DNA from: Acidithiobacillus caldus ATCC 51756
Lineage (GTDB): Bacteria > Pseudomonadota > Gammaproteobacteria > Acidithiobacillales > Acidithiobacillaceae
Direction of reading: 5' to 3'
Length of the DNA: 64,000 bases
NCBI RefSeq assembly: GCF_000175575.2
Contig: NZ_CP005986.1
Span: 875,549-939,548 of the forward strand
A model generated the notes under the pieces. That model made no database searches, had not been told where the DNA came from, and saw only the letters and a list, made by a program, of their open reading frames with translations. Numbering within the stretch: position 1 is the stretch's first letter; every line of letters begins with the position of its first letter. A program made the position numbers and the translations under genes. This document shows positions 17,745-26,264 of the stretch, one piece after another.

Positions 17745-19433
17745 TCAGTCTTCGCTGGGAGCGTGTTCCAGGCGTCGACCGCCTTCCAGATAGATGCGTT
17801 GATCGGCAAGGCGGGTCGTGCGCGGGCGGTGGGCGACGATGATGATGGTTTTCTGGCCATGCAGGGCCTCGATGGTCTCGGCGATGCGCTCCTCACTCTC
17901 GCTGTCGAGATTGCTGGTCGCCTCGTCGAGGACGAGGACCGGGCGCTCCAGATACAGAGCGCGGGCAATGGCAAGGCGTTGCCGCTGCCCACCGGAAAGG
18001 TTGCTGCCCTGACCCTGGATGACGGCATCGAGCCCGCCTTGGGCCTGCAAAAAATCCCAGGCATGGGCAGAACGCGCCGCCCGTTCGGCACGTGCGCGAT
18101 CTGGCTCGGGATCGCCGAAGCTGATGTTTTCCAGGGCCGTTCCGGAAAACAGGATGGGTTCTTGGGCAACAAAGGCGAAGCAGCGGCGATAGGCGGCGAG
18201 GGACAGCTGCTCCAGATCTTTTCCCCCGAGCCGGATACTGCCGGCCGTGGGCGGAATCAGGCCCAGCAGGACGCGGACGAAACTGGTCTTGCCGCTGCCG
18301 CTTCGGCCGAGTAGGGCAACGGTCTGTCCCGGTGCAATATCCACGTCCAGGCCGCGCAGCACCAGTTCATCGCCGAGGCGCAGTTGCAGACCGCGACATT
18401 GCCAGTGACCCCAGGAGGGAAGCGGTGTCTTGTCGGTGTCGAGCGTTTCCGGCTCTGGATCCTGGTCGAGCCAGGCAAACAGGCGATCGGCAGCGGACAA
18501 TCCCTGTTGCAGCTGATTGTTGGCCGAGGACAGCTGCCGCAGCGGTTCGTAGATCATGCCCAGCGCCGCAAGAAAGCTGAAAAAGGCACCGGCGCTCATG
18601 GCCCCGCTGACCACTTGGCTGCCGCCGAGGTAAATGATGGCGGCAATGCCCAGGGCCGCAATCATCTCCATCACCGGCACACTGGCCTTCTGGATGCGCA
18701 CCATCTGCATCATCAGGCGATAGTAGCGCTCGGCCAGTTCGTGGAATCCCCGTGCCGCGAAGCTCTCGGCACCGGTGGTCTTGATGACCTCGATGCCGCG
18801 CAGACTCTGGGAGAATTGGTCCAGAATCTCGCCCATCTGCACCTGTTGATGTTGCCCGCGCTGGCGCAGTTTCTGACCAAAGCGGATCAAGGGGTAAAAG
18901 GCCAGGGGAAGTGTGGCCAGGCTGATGAGGGCCAATTGCCAGCTCATGTACAGCACCACCGCGATGAGCGCGAGGATCTGAAAGGCCGACAGGAAGAAGC
19001 GCGCCAGTACCGTCAGACCCTGCTGCAGCAGGGTGAGGTCGAGACTCATACGCGACAGAGTGGCGCCGTGGCTTTGCTGGATGATCTGGCGCAAGGGCAG
19101 ACGCAGGGTGTGGTGGAACAGGGCTTCGCGCAGTTGGCGCAGGATCTGTTCCTCGATGCGTGCAAGTACCACGGCCTGAAAATAATCGGCGAGGCCCTTG
19201 ACGGCGTAGATCACGACGACTCCCGCTGGCAACCAGAGGAGCATCTGGGCCTGCCGGTCGATGAAGATGCGATCGAGGACCGGCTTGATGTAATAGGCGA
19301 GGGCGCCGGTGGCCAGGCCCGATATGGCCATGAGCACCATGGCCCCGGCGATGGCGCCGCGGTGAGGTCGCAGCAGGCGGATGAGGCGCCGAAAACTCGG
19401 CGAGTGCAGCGCCCCGGGCGCCGGAGCGTTCAC
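17745..19433 (-). CDS. MsbA-like lipid/multidrug ABC exporter (fused permease-ATPase)
   Basis: The product is 562 residues. The N-terminal half has six membrane helices. The ATPase has Walker [10 protein letters not shown], signature LSGGQRQR, Walker [13 protein letters not shown] and the switch His in VAHRP. Half-transporters of this type flip lipid A-core or export hydrophobic compounds as homodimers. The start overlaps the ferredoxin stop by four bases, so the pair is probably co-transcribed. No lpxK neighbour is present, so the msbA name is not certain. Confidence 0.85.
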   Translation of the reverse strand: MNAPAPGALHSPSFRRLIRLLRPHRGAIAGAMVLMAISGLATGALAYYIKPVLDRIFIDRQAQMLLWLPAGVVVIYAVKGLADYFQAVVLARIEEQILRQLREALFHHTLRLPLRQIIQQSHGATLSRMSLDLTLLQQGLTVLARFFLSAFQILALIAVVLYMSWQLALISLATLPLAFYPLIRFGQKLRQRGQHQQVQMGEILDQFSQSLRGIEVIKTTGAESFAARGFHELAERYYRLMMQMVRIQKASVPVMEMIAALGIAAIIYLGGSQVVSGAMSAGAFFSFLAALGMIYEPLRQLSSANNQLQQGLSAADRLFAWLDQDPEPETLDTDKTPLPSWGHWQCRGLQLRLGDELVLRGLDVDIAPGQTVALLGRSGSGKTSFVRVLLGLIPPTAGSIRLGGKDLEQLSLAAYRRCFAFVAQEPILFSGTALENISFGDPEPDRARAERAARSAHAWDFLQAQGGLDAVIQGQGSNLSGGQRQRLAIARALYLERPVLVLDEATSNLDSESEERIAETIEALHGQKTIIIVAHRPRTTRLADQRIYLEGGRRLEHAPSED

Positions 19434-19753
19434 TCTTCCAGGAGAGCGCGCTTGTCTTTTACCTTGGCCCAGTCGTCGGCATCCGCCGGTGCCGCCTTTT
19501 TCTGGATGATGGGGGGCCAGGTTTTAGCCAGGCGGGCGTTGATCTCCAGGAATTCTTCCTGGCCCTCGGGGAGGTCATCGTCCCGGAAGATGGCCTCTGC
19601 CGGGCATTCCGGCTCACAGAGGGTGCAATCGATGCACTCATCGGGATCGATCACCAAAAAATTGGGTCCCTCGCGAAAACAGTCCACGGGACAGACATCC
19701 ACACAGTCGGTGTACTTGCACTTGATACAGGACTCGGTAACCACGTAGGTCAT
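19430..19753 (-). CDS. fdxA: FdxA-type seven-iron ferredoxin
   Basis: The product is 107 residues from ATG 19753, with AGGAG upstream. Cysteine spacing shows a [3Fe-4S] and a [4Fe-4S] site: [17 protein letters not shown] then [12 protein letters not shown]. The C-terminal extension (about 60-107) is typical of the Azotobacter FdI group. It serves as a low-potential electron carrier. An in-frame start at 19813 lacks support. Confidence 0.92.
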   Translation of the reverse strand: MTYVVTESCIKCKYTDCVDVCPVDCFREGPNFLVIDPDECIDCTLCEPECPAEAIFRDDDLPEGQEEFLEINARLAKTWPPIIQKKAAPADADDWAKVKDKRALLEE

Positions 19754-19870
19754 GGATGGAAACTCCTGAGCATGGGCCTGGGCCCGGACCGGCAACCCGG
19801 GCGAGCCCGTCATTCTATCCCAAGGGTTGCCCGCGGCGCATCACCTGGGGCGAGGTGTGCGCCCCGAAGG

Positions 19871-20233
19871 TCAGTAATAGACCGGGATCACCCCGCTGGC
19901 CAGGGTCTGGATGGCCTCGCCAGCGCTCACCATCTTGGCCTCTGGAATGAAGTGCTCCGCCTCGAGGCCGCGCTTCTTGAAGCAGCCGGCGCAGATCCAG
20001 ATGCGCGCACCTTGATCCACCAGCGCCTGCCGCAATGCTTTCAGGGCCGGGAAGGTGGGTTCCTGCAGCCCGTCCAGATAGCCATCGCCGCGGGCCAGGT
20101 GCACCCCATCGAGGCTCAGGAACAGGGTAACTTCATGGCCCTCGGTAAGGGCATTCTTGGCCAGGACCATGCCGACGGTGGCGCGATCGAGGTCGTTGGC
20201 GCCGTGGGTGACGTTGACAAAGAAGTGTGCCAT
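19871..20233 (-). CDS. Cytosolic DsrE-family protein
   Basis: The product is 120 residues without a signal peptide, starting MAHFFVNVTHGANDLDRATV. It has the DsrE core (VTLFLSLDGVHLA) and two cysteines in WICAGCFKKRG at the position where the family carries its reactive Cys. The likely role is handling sulfane sulfur or a related small-thiol function. It is divergent from a peroxiredoxin gene 124 bp away, which hints at shared redox control. Confidence 0.75.
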   Translation of the reverse strand: MAHFFVNVTHGANDLDRATVGMVLAKNALTEGHEVTLFLSLDGVHLARGDGYLDGLQEPTFPALKALRQALVDQGARIWICAGCFKKRGLEAEHFIPEAKMVSAGEAIQTLASGVIPVYY

Positions 20234-20295
20234 GGGAGCTCCTTGGAGGTTGCGTAAGTGTATTAGACTAACCTGATGTTGTTGCCGCCGCAAGG

Positions 20296-20324
20296 GAGAC
20301 AAACGCTGCCGTTTGCGCTATAAA
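20296..20324 (+). promoter_or_regulatory. Possible sigma70-type promoter for the peroxiredoxin gene
   Basis: GAGACA (20296-20301) and TATAAA (20319-20324) are separated by 17 bp and lie 33 bp before the peroxiredoxin ATG. The match is moderate (4/6 and 5/6). Divergent from the DsrE gene. Confidence 0.35.
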
Positions 20325-20357
20325 TGGTTTCCCCAAAAAATGGCAAGGAGAGTATCC

Positions 20358-20960
20358 ATGGCAGTATTGGTCAGCAGAAAGGCACCGGATTTCGTCGCCC
20401 CGGCGGTAATGCCCAACAACGAAATTCAGGAGCAATTCCACTTCTCTCAGTATATTCACGACAAGTATGCGGTGCTGTTTTTCTATCCCCTGGATTTTAC
20501 TTTTGTCTGTCCTTCCGAAATTCTTGCCTTCCACCATCGTCTGGCCGAATTCAAAAAGCGCAATACGGTGGTCGTCTCCTGCAGCGTGGACTCGCACTAT
20601 ACCCATCTTGCCTGGAAAAAGACGCCAGAGTCCGCCGGCGGCATCGGTGCCGTGGAGTTTCCCATGGTGGCGGATCTGACCAAGAGCATTGCCCGCGACT
20701 ACGACGTGCTCATCAACGATAGTGTGGCCTTGCGTGGGTCCTTTCTCATCGACCGTCAAGGTATAGTGCGCCACCAGGTGGTCAACGACCTGCCTTTGGG
20801 TCGGAACATCGATGAGATGATCCGTATGGTGGATGCCCTGCAGTTCTTCGAGGAACATGGCGAGGTCTGTCCGGCGCAGTGGGAGAAGGGCAAGCCCGGC
20901 ATGAGGGCGAGCTCCGAGGGCGTGGCCGAGTTCCTGGCCAAGCACGCCAAGGAGCTTTGA
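20358..20960 (+). CDS. Typical 2-Cys peroxiredoxin (AhpC/Prx1 type)
   Basis: The product is 200 residues from ATG 20358, preceded by AAGGAG. The peroxidatic Cys51 is in DFTFVCPSE and the resolving Cys171 in GEVCPAQW, as in typical 2-Cys enzymes. It reduces hydrogen peroxide and organic hydroperoxides with a thioredoxin or AhpF-like partner, which is not present nearby. Confidence 0.92.
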   Translation: MAVLVSRKAPDFVAPAVMPNNEIQEQFHFSQYIHDKYAVLFFYPLDFTFVCPSEILAFHHRLAEFKKRNTVVVSCSVDSHYTHLAWKKTPESAGGIGAVEFPMVADLTKSIARDYDVLINDSVALRGSFLIDRQGIVRHQVVNDLPLGRNIDEMIRMVDALQFFEEHGEVCPAQWEKGKPGMRASSEGVAEFLAKHAKEL

Positions 20961-20998
20961 GCCGCCAATCGTGGCATTGATCGCCGAGCTCCGCTGAC

Positions 20999-21661
20999 GT
21001 GCTGCTGCTGCGCCGGTCCCTGGCGTCGGTGCGGGAACCCCGCCTGTACCTGAGCATGGAGCGGAGCTATTTGTCTCTGGTCAAGTTCCTGTTCATAGCC
21101 TTTGCCACGGGTATTCTGGCCAAAAAATTCACCTTTCTGTTGTTGGTTCTGCGTTTGCCGAGCTTGCTGCATTTTTTTGATGATCTCTACACCCTTTTGA
21201 CCTGGCCGTCGTTATTATTGTTGTATGCGGTATTCCTGCTCTTTGCCTCGGATTTGCGTTATGTCGACCGTGGTGGTGTGGTTGCCGCGCGCGAGGTCGA
21301 GGATCCTCGCGTCTATTGCTCTGCGGAGCGGACTCTGCTGTCCTGGCTGCGCACGGGCATCAGTATCATCGTCTTTGGCTTCGTCATCGAGAAGTTCGAT
21401 TTCTTCCTCAGCAAGCTTGCGTATATCCTGCATCGCAAAATAGCCTTGGCCAGCACCTTCGCGGGCATGGATCTTTTTTTCATCGGTCTTGGCATGATCA
21501 CCCTGGTCTGTGGCTTCTGGAGTTTTTTTGCGACCTTGGCGCAGGTGGAGGCCGGGGTGTATCGCCCGCATTTCTGGATCTATGGCGTCTATGGTCTGGC
21601 GCTCTTGCTGACCTTGCTGGGGATGACCCGCCTGTTGTGGATTCTGGGCTTTTCGGCATGA
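20999..21661 (+). CDS. DUF202-domain membrane protein
   Basis: The product is 220 residues from GTG 20999. It has two similar halves: ERSYLSLVKFLFIAFATGIL near residue 21 and ERTLLSWLRTGISIIVFGFV near 108. The Glu-Arg-Thr/Ser-Leu-Leu-Ser/W motif is the DUF202 signature. About five membrane helices are visible. The function is unknown. The stop overlaps the dusA start (ATGA). Confidence 0.75.
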   Translation: MLLLRRSLASVREPRLYLSMERSYLSLVKFLFIAFATGILAKKFTFLLLVLRLPSLLHFFDDLYTLLTWPSLLLLYAVFLLFASDLRYVDRGGVVAAREVEDPRVYCSAERTLLSWLRTGISIIVFGFVIEKFDFFLSKLAYILHRKIALASTFAGMDLFFIGLGMITLVCGFWSFFATLAQVEAGVYRPHFWIYGVYGLALLLTLLGMTRLLWILGFSA

Positions 21662-22665
21662 CCGCCGTGGTATCGGCGCCGCTCGCGGGCAACTCGGCCA
21701 AGACCCTGTCCGTCGCCCCCATGCTGGATTGGACCGACCGGCACTGTCGCTATTTTTTGCGTCTGATCTGTCCAAGCTGCGTGCTGTATACGGAGATGAT
21801 CCACACCAGCGCCCTGGTGCTGGGCAAATCGCCCGAGCGTTATCTGGCCTTCACCGCTGCGGAGCAGCCCCTCGTCCTGCAACTGGGAGGGGACGATCCC
21901 GAGGCCATGGCTCGGGCGGCGATCTTGGCGCGGGATTACGGATATACCGGCGTCAACCTCAACGTAGGCTGCCCCTCAACCCGGGTACAGCGCGGAAATT
22001 TTGGTGCCTGCCTCATGCTCACGCCGGCTCTGGTGCGGGAGATCATCGACGCACTGGCGGGCAGTGGCCTACCCGTCAGTGTCAAGCATCGCCTTGGCCT
22101 GGATCGGCAGGAAGACTACGGCCAACTTGCGGATTTTGTCGCCCAGGTGGCTGCCGGCAGTTGCCGCCACTTTGTCGTCCACGCCCGCAATGCCTGGTTG
22201 CGTGGGCTCAGCCCCGCTGCCAATCGCACCATTCCACCCCTGCGCTGGGACTGGGTGGCGCGCCTGAAGGAAGATTTTCCGGGCTTGCGCTTCGAGCTCA
22301 ACGGTGGTCTGGATACGGTGCCCAAGGTAGAGGCGCAGTGGTCACGGGTGGATGGCGTCATGATCGGACGGGCCGCTTACCACCGACCCCTCTTTCTGAC
22401 GGAGTTGGAGCTTGCTCTGGGGCGGCGGCAGGCGCCGGCGCGGCGTGCCGAGGTGTTCGCGGCCCTATTGGCCTACACCGAGGATTGGGGTGCGGCGCTA
22501 CCGGCACCGCGCCTGACCCGCCATCTGCACGGGTTTTTCTTCGGTGAGCCCGGTGCCAATGCCTGGCGCCAATTCCTGGGCTGCGCCCGACCGGATCAGA
22601 GTGCGGCGCAGTTCTTTCGGGAAAACTCCGCGCGCCTGGCCCAGTTTGGCCTTACGCTCGCGTAG
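21658..22665 (+). CDS. dusA: tRNA-dihydrouridine synthase, DusA type
   Basis: The product is 335 residues, FMN-dependent. The start MTAVVSAPLAGNSAKTLSVA leads into APMLDWTDRHCRYFLRL. Motifs include LQLGGDDPEAMARAA, LNVGCPSTRVQRGNFGACLM (catalytic Cys) and HARNAWLRGLSPAANR, the last characteristic of DusA, which modifies U20/U20a in the D-loop. ATG 21658 is used because the upstream part of the frame shadows the DUF202 gene. Confidence 0.92.
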   Translation: MTAVVSAPLAGNSAKTLSVAPMLDWTDRHCRYFLRLICPSCVLYTEMIHTSALVLGKSPERYLAFTAAEQPLVLQLGGDDPEAMARAAILARDYGYTGVNLNVGCPSTRVQRGNFGACLMLTPALVREIIDALAGSGLPVSVKHRLGLDRQEDYGQLADFVAQVAAGSCRHFVVHARNAWLRGLSPAANRTIPPLRWDWVARLKEDFPGLRFELNGGLDTVPKVEAQWSRVDGVMIGRAAYHRPLFLTELELALGRRQAPARRAEVFAALLAYTEDWGAALPAPRLTRHLHGFFFGEPGANAWRQFLGCARPDQSAAQFFRENSARLAQFGLTLA

Positions 22666-22723
22666 CTCGAGGTCTGCGCCTTGGGCTGGACGGGCAGTGG
22701 TCCCGGGCGCAGAATCGCCGGCC

Positions 22724-23377
22724 ATGGACGCAACACCCCCCCACACCCGTAAATGGGTAGCCTTCGACCTCGACGGCACCCTGACCCGGCGCGAGACCAT
22801 GCCCTTTTTCCTTCGGGAGGCACTGGGAACCCCGCGCTTCCTGGCTCTGGTGCTGCGCAGCCTACCGGAGCTCGGAGCCTATGGGCTTGGGCGTCTGCGC
22901 AACGATGCCGTCAAGGAGATCGTCCTGCGCCGCAGTCTTGGCGGGCGCGCGCTGGAGGACCTGCGGCCGGTGGCGGCGCGTTTTGCCGAACAGACCTTGC
23001 CCCGATTGCTGAGTGGCCCGGTGTGGGCGCGCGCGCAGGAGCATCGGGCGCGCGGCCATGGTCTGATCCTGGTGACCGCGACCCTCGGCCTCTACGCCGA
23101 AACCTGGGCGGCGGCCGCCGGTTTCGATGCCACCATCGCCACCGAGCTGGAGTTGGATGATGCCGGGTGCATCACCGGTCGCCTGCGCGGCGCCAATTGC
23201 TATGGCCCGGAGAAGGCGCGCCGTCTGCAGGATTTTCTGCGCGGACGGTCGCTGCACTGGGCGTACGGTAACAGCCGCGGCGATGCGGAAATGCTCGGTA
23301 TGGCCAGGCAAGCCGTGTGGGTAGGGCCGCAGCAGCACCGCGGGCAGGCCCTGCCGCCGCTGGCCGACACGGATTAA
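22724..23377 (+). CDS. HAD-superfamily subclass IB phosphatase
   Basis: The product is 217 residues. Motif I is FDLDGTLT, motif II the VTATLGLY region, and motif III/IV GNSRGDAEML, close to the phosphoserine phosphatase-like HAD-IB family. The substrate is unknown. It ends convergent with the cbbR gene with four bases of overlap. Confidence 0.85.
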   Translation: MDATPPHTRKWVAFDLDGTLTRRETMPFFLREALGTPRFLALVLRSLPELGAYGLGRLRNDAVKEIVLRRSLGGRALEDLRPVAARFAEQTLPRLLSGPVWARAQEHRARGHGLILVTATLGLYAETWAAAAGFDATIATELELDDAGCITGRLRGANCYGPEKARRLQDFLRGRSLHWAYGNSRGDAEMLGMARQAVWVGPQQHRGQALPPLADTD

Positions 23378-24281
23378 GTCTCGGGTTCGGACCGATCGCG
23401 CAGCAGAAAGGAAAGAAAGCGCTCCGCGACCGCTGGCAGCCGTTTGTTGCGGCGATGGACGACATGCCAGTGACGGCGAATGGGGAAACCCGCGACATCG
23501 AGGATGGCGACATCGCCAGCGGCCACCTCGGCAGCGACAGTGTTGCGCGACAGCACGCTGAGTCCCAGACCACCGGCCACCAGTTGCTTGACCGCCTCGT
23601 TGCTGCTCATGGTCATGCGCACCCGCAGTGAATGCCGCGCTCGCGAAAGAAGTTCTCCGCCGTCATGCGGGTGCCGGAACCTTCCTCCCGGAGGATGAAG
23701 GACTCTTCGCCTATGCGTTCGGGCGCGATGGCCGAGGCCCGGGTCAGGGGATGATCGGCGGGTGCGATGAGGACGATGGGATTGTCCAGGAAGGGATACG
23801 CCGTCCCCGGGAAGCCCTCGGGAACCTGCCCCATGATGTACAGATCGTCCAGATTCTGTTTGAGACGCTCGAGGATGCTGTCGCGGTTGACGATCTCCAG
23901 GCGCACCTCGATCCCGGGATACTCCTGGCAGAAGGCACCCACCAGGCGCGGCGCGAAGTACTCCGCCGTGGTGATGATGGCCAGACGCAGGAGCCCCCGT
24001 TCGACGTTGCGATGGGCGTCCAGTTCCTGGGTGAGGCTTTCGAGCCGGCGCAGGATATCGCGTCCGGCCCGCTCCACCGCCTCGCCGCTGGCGGTCAGAA
24101 AAAGCTTCTTACCCACCTGCTCGTACAGGGGTGCGCCCGCGTACTCCGCCAATTGCTTGATCTGGATGGACAGCGCCGCCGGCGTCTGGTGCAATTCCCG
24201 AGCGGCGCGGGTCATGTTAAGGTGACGCGCAAGCACCGTGAAGATACGCAACTGGTGCAGGGTGACGTGGCGAAGGGACAT
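23374..24281 (-). pseudogene. cbbR: LysR-type regulator CbbR, interrupted by a one-base frameshift
   Basis: Residues 1-222 (24281 down to 23613) give a winged helix-turn-helix (MTRAARELHQTPAALSIQIK) and most of the effector-binding domain, then run off frame at ERGIHCGCA-stop. The rest of the domain (MRMTMSSNEAVKQLVAGGLG to the stop at 23374) continues in another frame. Restoring one C in the CACTGCGGG run at about 23621-23631 gives HLRVRMTM and a normal length of about 302 residues. CbbR activates CO2-fixation genes in response to metabolites. It is divergent from cbbL with a matching operator between them. A sequencing error is possible. Confidence 0.8.
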
Positions 24282-24296
24282 GATTTTGTTATACCA

Positions 24297-24336
24297 AAAG
24301 GTAACGTTAACTTCTTTTTACTTTACCTTAGGTATT
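24297..24336. promoter_or_regulatory. Probable CbbR operator upstream of cbbL
   Basis: This 40-bp AT-rich box lies between cbbR and cbbL. It begins AAAAGGTAACGTTAAC and ends CTTTACCTTAGGTAT. It contains ACC/GGT half-sites in dyads (ATACC..AAGGTAA; TTACCTTAGGTAA-like) as expected of LysR-type sites. The same box, with 37 of 40 bases identical, recurs before dabB at 36155-36194. Confidence 0.75.
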
Positions 24337-24351
24337 GGCCTTTGTACATTC
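24323..24351 (+). promoter_or_regulatory. Putative cbbL promoter
   Basis: TTTACC (24323-24328) and TACATT (24346-24351) are separated by 17 bp. The -35 element lies inside the right half of the putative CbbR operator, an arrangement that suits activation by a LysR-type regulator. The dabB promoter has the same geometry. Confidence 0.55.
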
Positions 24352-24404
24352 GCTGGTGGATGCAGTTTCGCAGGTCGATTGGATTGATATCTTAGGAGGG
24401 ATCT

Positions 24405-25823
24405 ATGGCTGGTAAATATGAAGCCGGCGTCAAGGAGTACCGCCACACGTACTGGGCTCCTGACTACGTGCCTTTGGACTCGGACATCCTGGCGTGTTTC
24501 AAAATCGTTCCACAGCCCGGAGTCGATCGGGAAGAGGCGGCCGCTGCCGTAGCCGCAGAATCCTCCACCGGTACCTGGACCACGGTCTGGACCGACCTGC
24601 TGACGGACATGGATTACTACAAGGGCCGGGCCTATCGCATCGAGGACGTGCCCGGCGACGACACCGCCTTCTACGCCTTCATCGCCTACCCCATCGATCT
24701 CTTCGAGGAAGGTTCCGTCGTAAACGTCTTCACCTCCCTCGTGGGCAACGTTTTCGGCTTCAAGGCGGTGCGCTCCCTGCGTCTGGAAGACGTGCGCTTC
24801 CCCCTGCACTACGTGATGACCTGCAATGGTCCGGCGCATGGCATCCAGGTAGAGCGCGACAAGATGGACAAGTACGGTCGCCCGCTGTTGGGCTGCACCA
24901 TCAAGCCCAAGCTCGGTCTGTCGGCCAAGAATTATGGCCGCGCCGTCTATGAGGCCCTGCGCGGTGGCCTGGACTTCACCAAGGACGACGAGAACGTCAA
25001 CTCCCAGCCCTTCATGCGCTGGCGCGATCGCTTCCTCTTCGTGGCCGACGCCATTCGCAACGCTGAGGCCCAGACCGGTGAGCGCAAGGGGCACTACCTC
25101 AACGTCACCGCGCCCTCTCCGGAGGAGATGTACGAGCGCGCCGAGTTCGCCAAGGAACTGGGCATGCCCATCATCATGCACGACTTCCTGACGGGTGGCT
25201 TCTGCGCCAATACGGGTCTCGCCCGCTGGTGTCGCAAGAATGGTGTGCTTCTGCACATCCACCGCGCCATGCACGCCGTCATCGATCGCAACCCCCACCA
25301 CGGCATCCATTTCCGCGTGCTGACCAAGGCCCTGCGCCTGTCCGGCGGCGATCACCTGCATACCGGTACCGTGGTGGGCAAACTGGAAGGCGACCGCGCC
25401 TCGACCTTGGGCTGGATCGACCTGCTGCGGGAATCCTACATCCCCGAAGACCGCAGCCGTGGCATCTTCTTCGATCAGGACTGGGGCTCCATGCCCGGCG
25501 CATTTGCCGTTGCCTCGGGCGGTATCCACGTTTGGCACATGCCCGCTCTGGTGAACATCTTCGGTGACGATTCCGTGTTGCAGTTCGGCGGCGGTACCTT
25601 GGGCCACCCCTGGGGCAATGCCGCTGGCGCGGCGGCCAACCGTGTCGCCCTGGAGGCCTGCGTCGAGGCCCGTAACCGCGGGGTGGAGATCGAGAAGGAG
25701 GGCAAGGAGGTGCTCATGAATGCGGCGCGCCACTCCCCTGAGCTCAAGATCGCCCTGGAGACCTGGAAGGAAATCAAGTTCGAGTTCGACACTGTCGACA
25801 AGCTCGACGTCCAGAACCGCTGA
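24405..25823 (+). CDS. cbbL: RubisCO large subunit, form IA carboxysomal
   Basis: The product is 472 residues. The carbamylated Lys193 and metal ligands are in [10 protein letters not shown]. The loop around GCTIKPKLG and the RuBP-binding [18 protein letters not shown] are intact. AGGAGG lies before the ATG. It fixes CO2 on ribulose bisphosphate inside the carboxysome. First gene of the cso operon, with strong codon bias towards C/G third bases as for a highly expressed gene. Confidence 0.98.
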   Translation: MAGKYEAGVKEYRHTYWAPDYVPLDSDILACFKIVPQPGVDREEAAAAVAAESSTGTWTTVWTDLLTDMDYYKGRAYRIEDVPGDDTAFYAFIAYPIDLFEEGSVVNVFTSLVGNVFGFKAVRSLRLEDVRFPLHYVMTCNGPAHGIQVERDKMDKYGRPLLGCTIKPKLGLSAKNYGRAVYEALRGGLDFTKDDENVNSQPFMRWRDRFLFVADAIRNAEAQTGERKGHYLNVTAPSPEEMYERAEFAKELGMPIIMHDFLTGGFCANTGLARWCRKNGVLLHIHRAMHAVIDRNPHHGIHFRVLTKALRLSGGDHLHTGTVVGKLEGDRASTLGWIDLLRESYIPEDRSRGIFFDQDWGSMPGAFAVASGGIHVWHMPALVNIFGDDSVLQFGGGTLGHPWGNAAGAAANRVALEACVEARNRGVEIEKEGKEVLMNAARHSPELKIALETWKEIKFEFDTVDKLDVQNR

Positions 25824-25862
25824 TTGTCCCCATTCGCCTAGCTAGTCAGGAAGGAGTTTGTC

Positions 25863-26195
25863 ATGGCCGAAGTGCAAGAATACAAGCAGGTCCGGCGGTA
25901 TGAGACCTTTTCGTACCTGCCGCCCTTTTCCGCGGAGCAGGTGCGGGCCCAGATCCAGTACATCATCGCCCAGGGCTGGAATCCGGCGGTGGAACACATC
26001 GAGCCCAACCGTCCCTTTACCTACTACTGGTACATGTGGAAGCTGCCGATGTTCGGCGAGCGCAATGTCGATGCCGTCCTGGCGGAGTTGGAGGCCTGCC
26101 GGCGCGAGTACCCGAACCACCTGATCCGTCTCATCGGTTACGACAATTACACCCAGAGTCAGGGTTTGTCTTTCGTCGTCTATCGCGGTTCCTGA
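25863..26195 (+). CDS. cbbS: RubisCO small subunit, carboxysomal
   Basis: The product is 110 residues. It includes [19 protein letters not shown] and [12 protein letters not shown], as in form IA small subunits. It caps the L8 core and, with CbbL, makes the site to which the CsoS2 N-terminal peptides bind. GGAAGGAG precedes the ATG. The gap to csoS2 carries a hairpin. Confidence 0.97.
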   Translation: MAEVQEYKQVRRYETFSYLPPFSAEQVRAQIQYIIAQGWNPAVEHIEPNRPFTYYWYMWKLPMFGERNVDAVLAELEACRREYPNHLIRLIGYDNYTQSQGLSFVVYRGS

Positions 26196-26211
26196 GGTCA
26201 CAGGTAGGGGT

Positions 26212-26233
26212 CGCGGGTAGATCTACCGTCGCG
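26212..26233 (+). promoter_or_regulatory. RNA hairpin between cbbS and csoS2
   Basis: CGCG-GGTA (26212-26219), loop GATC, then TACC-(GT bulge)-CGCG (26224-26233) forms an 8-bp stem with a bulge, centred on a perfect 12-bp palindrome. A stem here could stabilise or partially terminate the cbbLS message so that RubisCO exceeds shell transcripts. This role is inferred. Confidence 0.45.
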
Positions 26234-26264
26234 GTGTCTGCCCGCTGCCCAGAAAGGGGGCATC

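Noticed and set aside
18384-19748. 454-residue plus-strand frame
   Set aside because: It is antisense to the ABC exporter and ferredoxin genes and shows no domain.
24318-25733. Long minus-strand frame across cbbL
   Set aside because: It is produced by the strong GC codon bias of cbbL on the other strand; the residues show no family.
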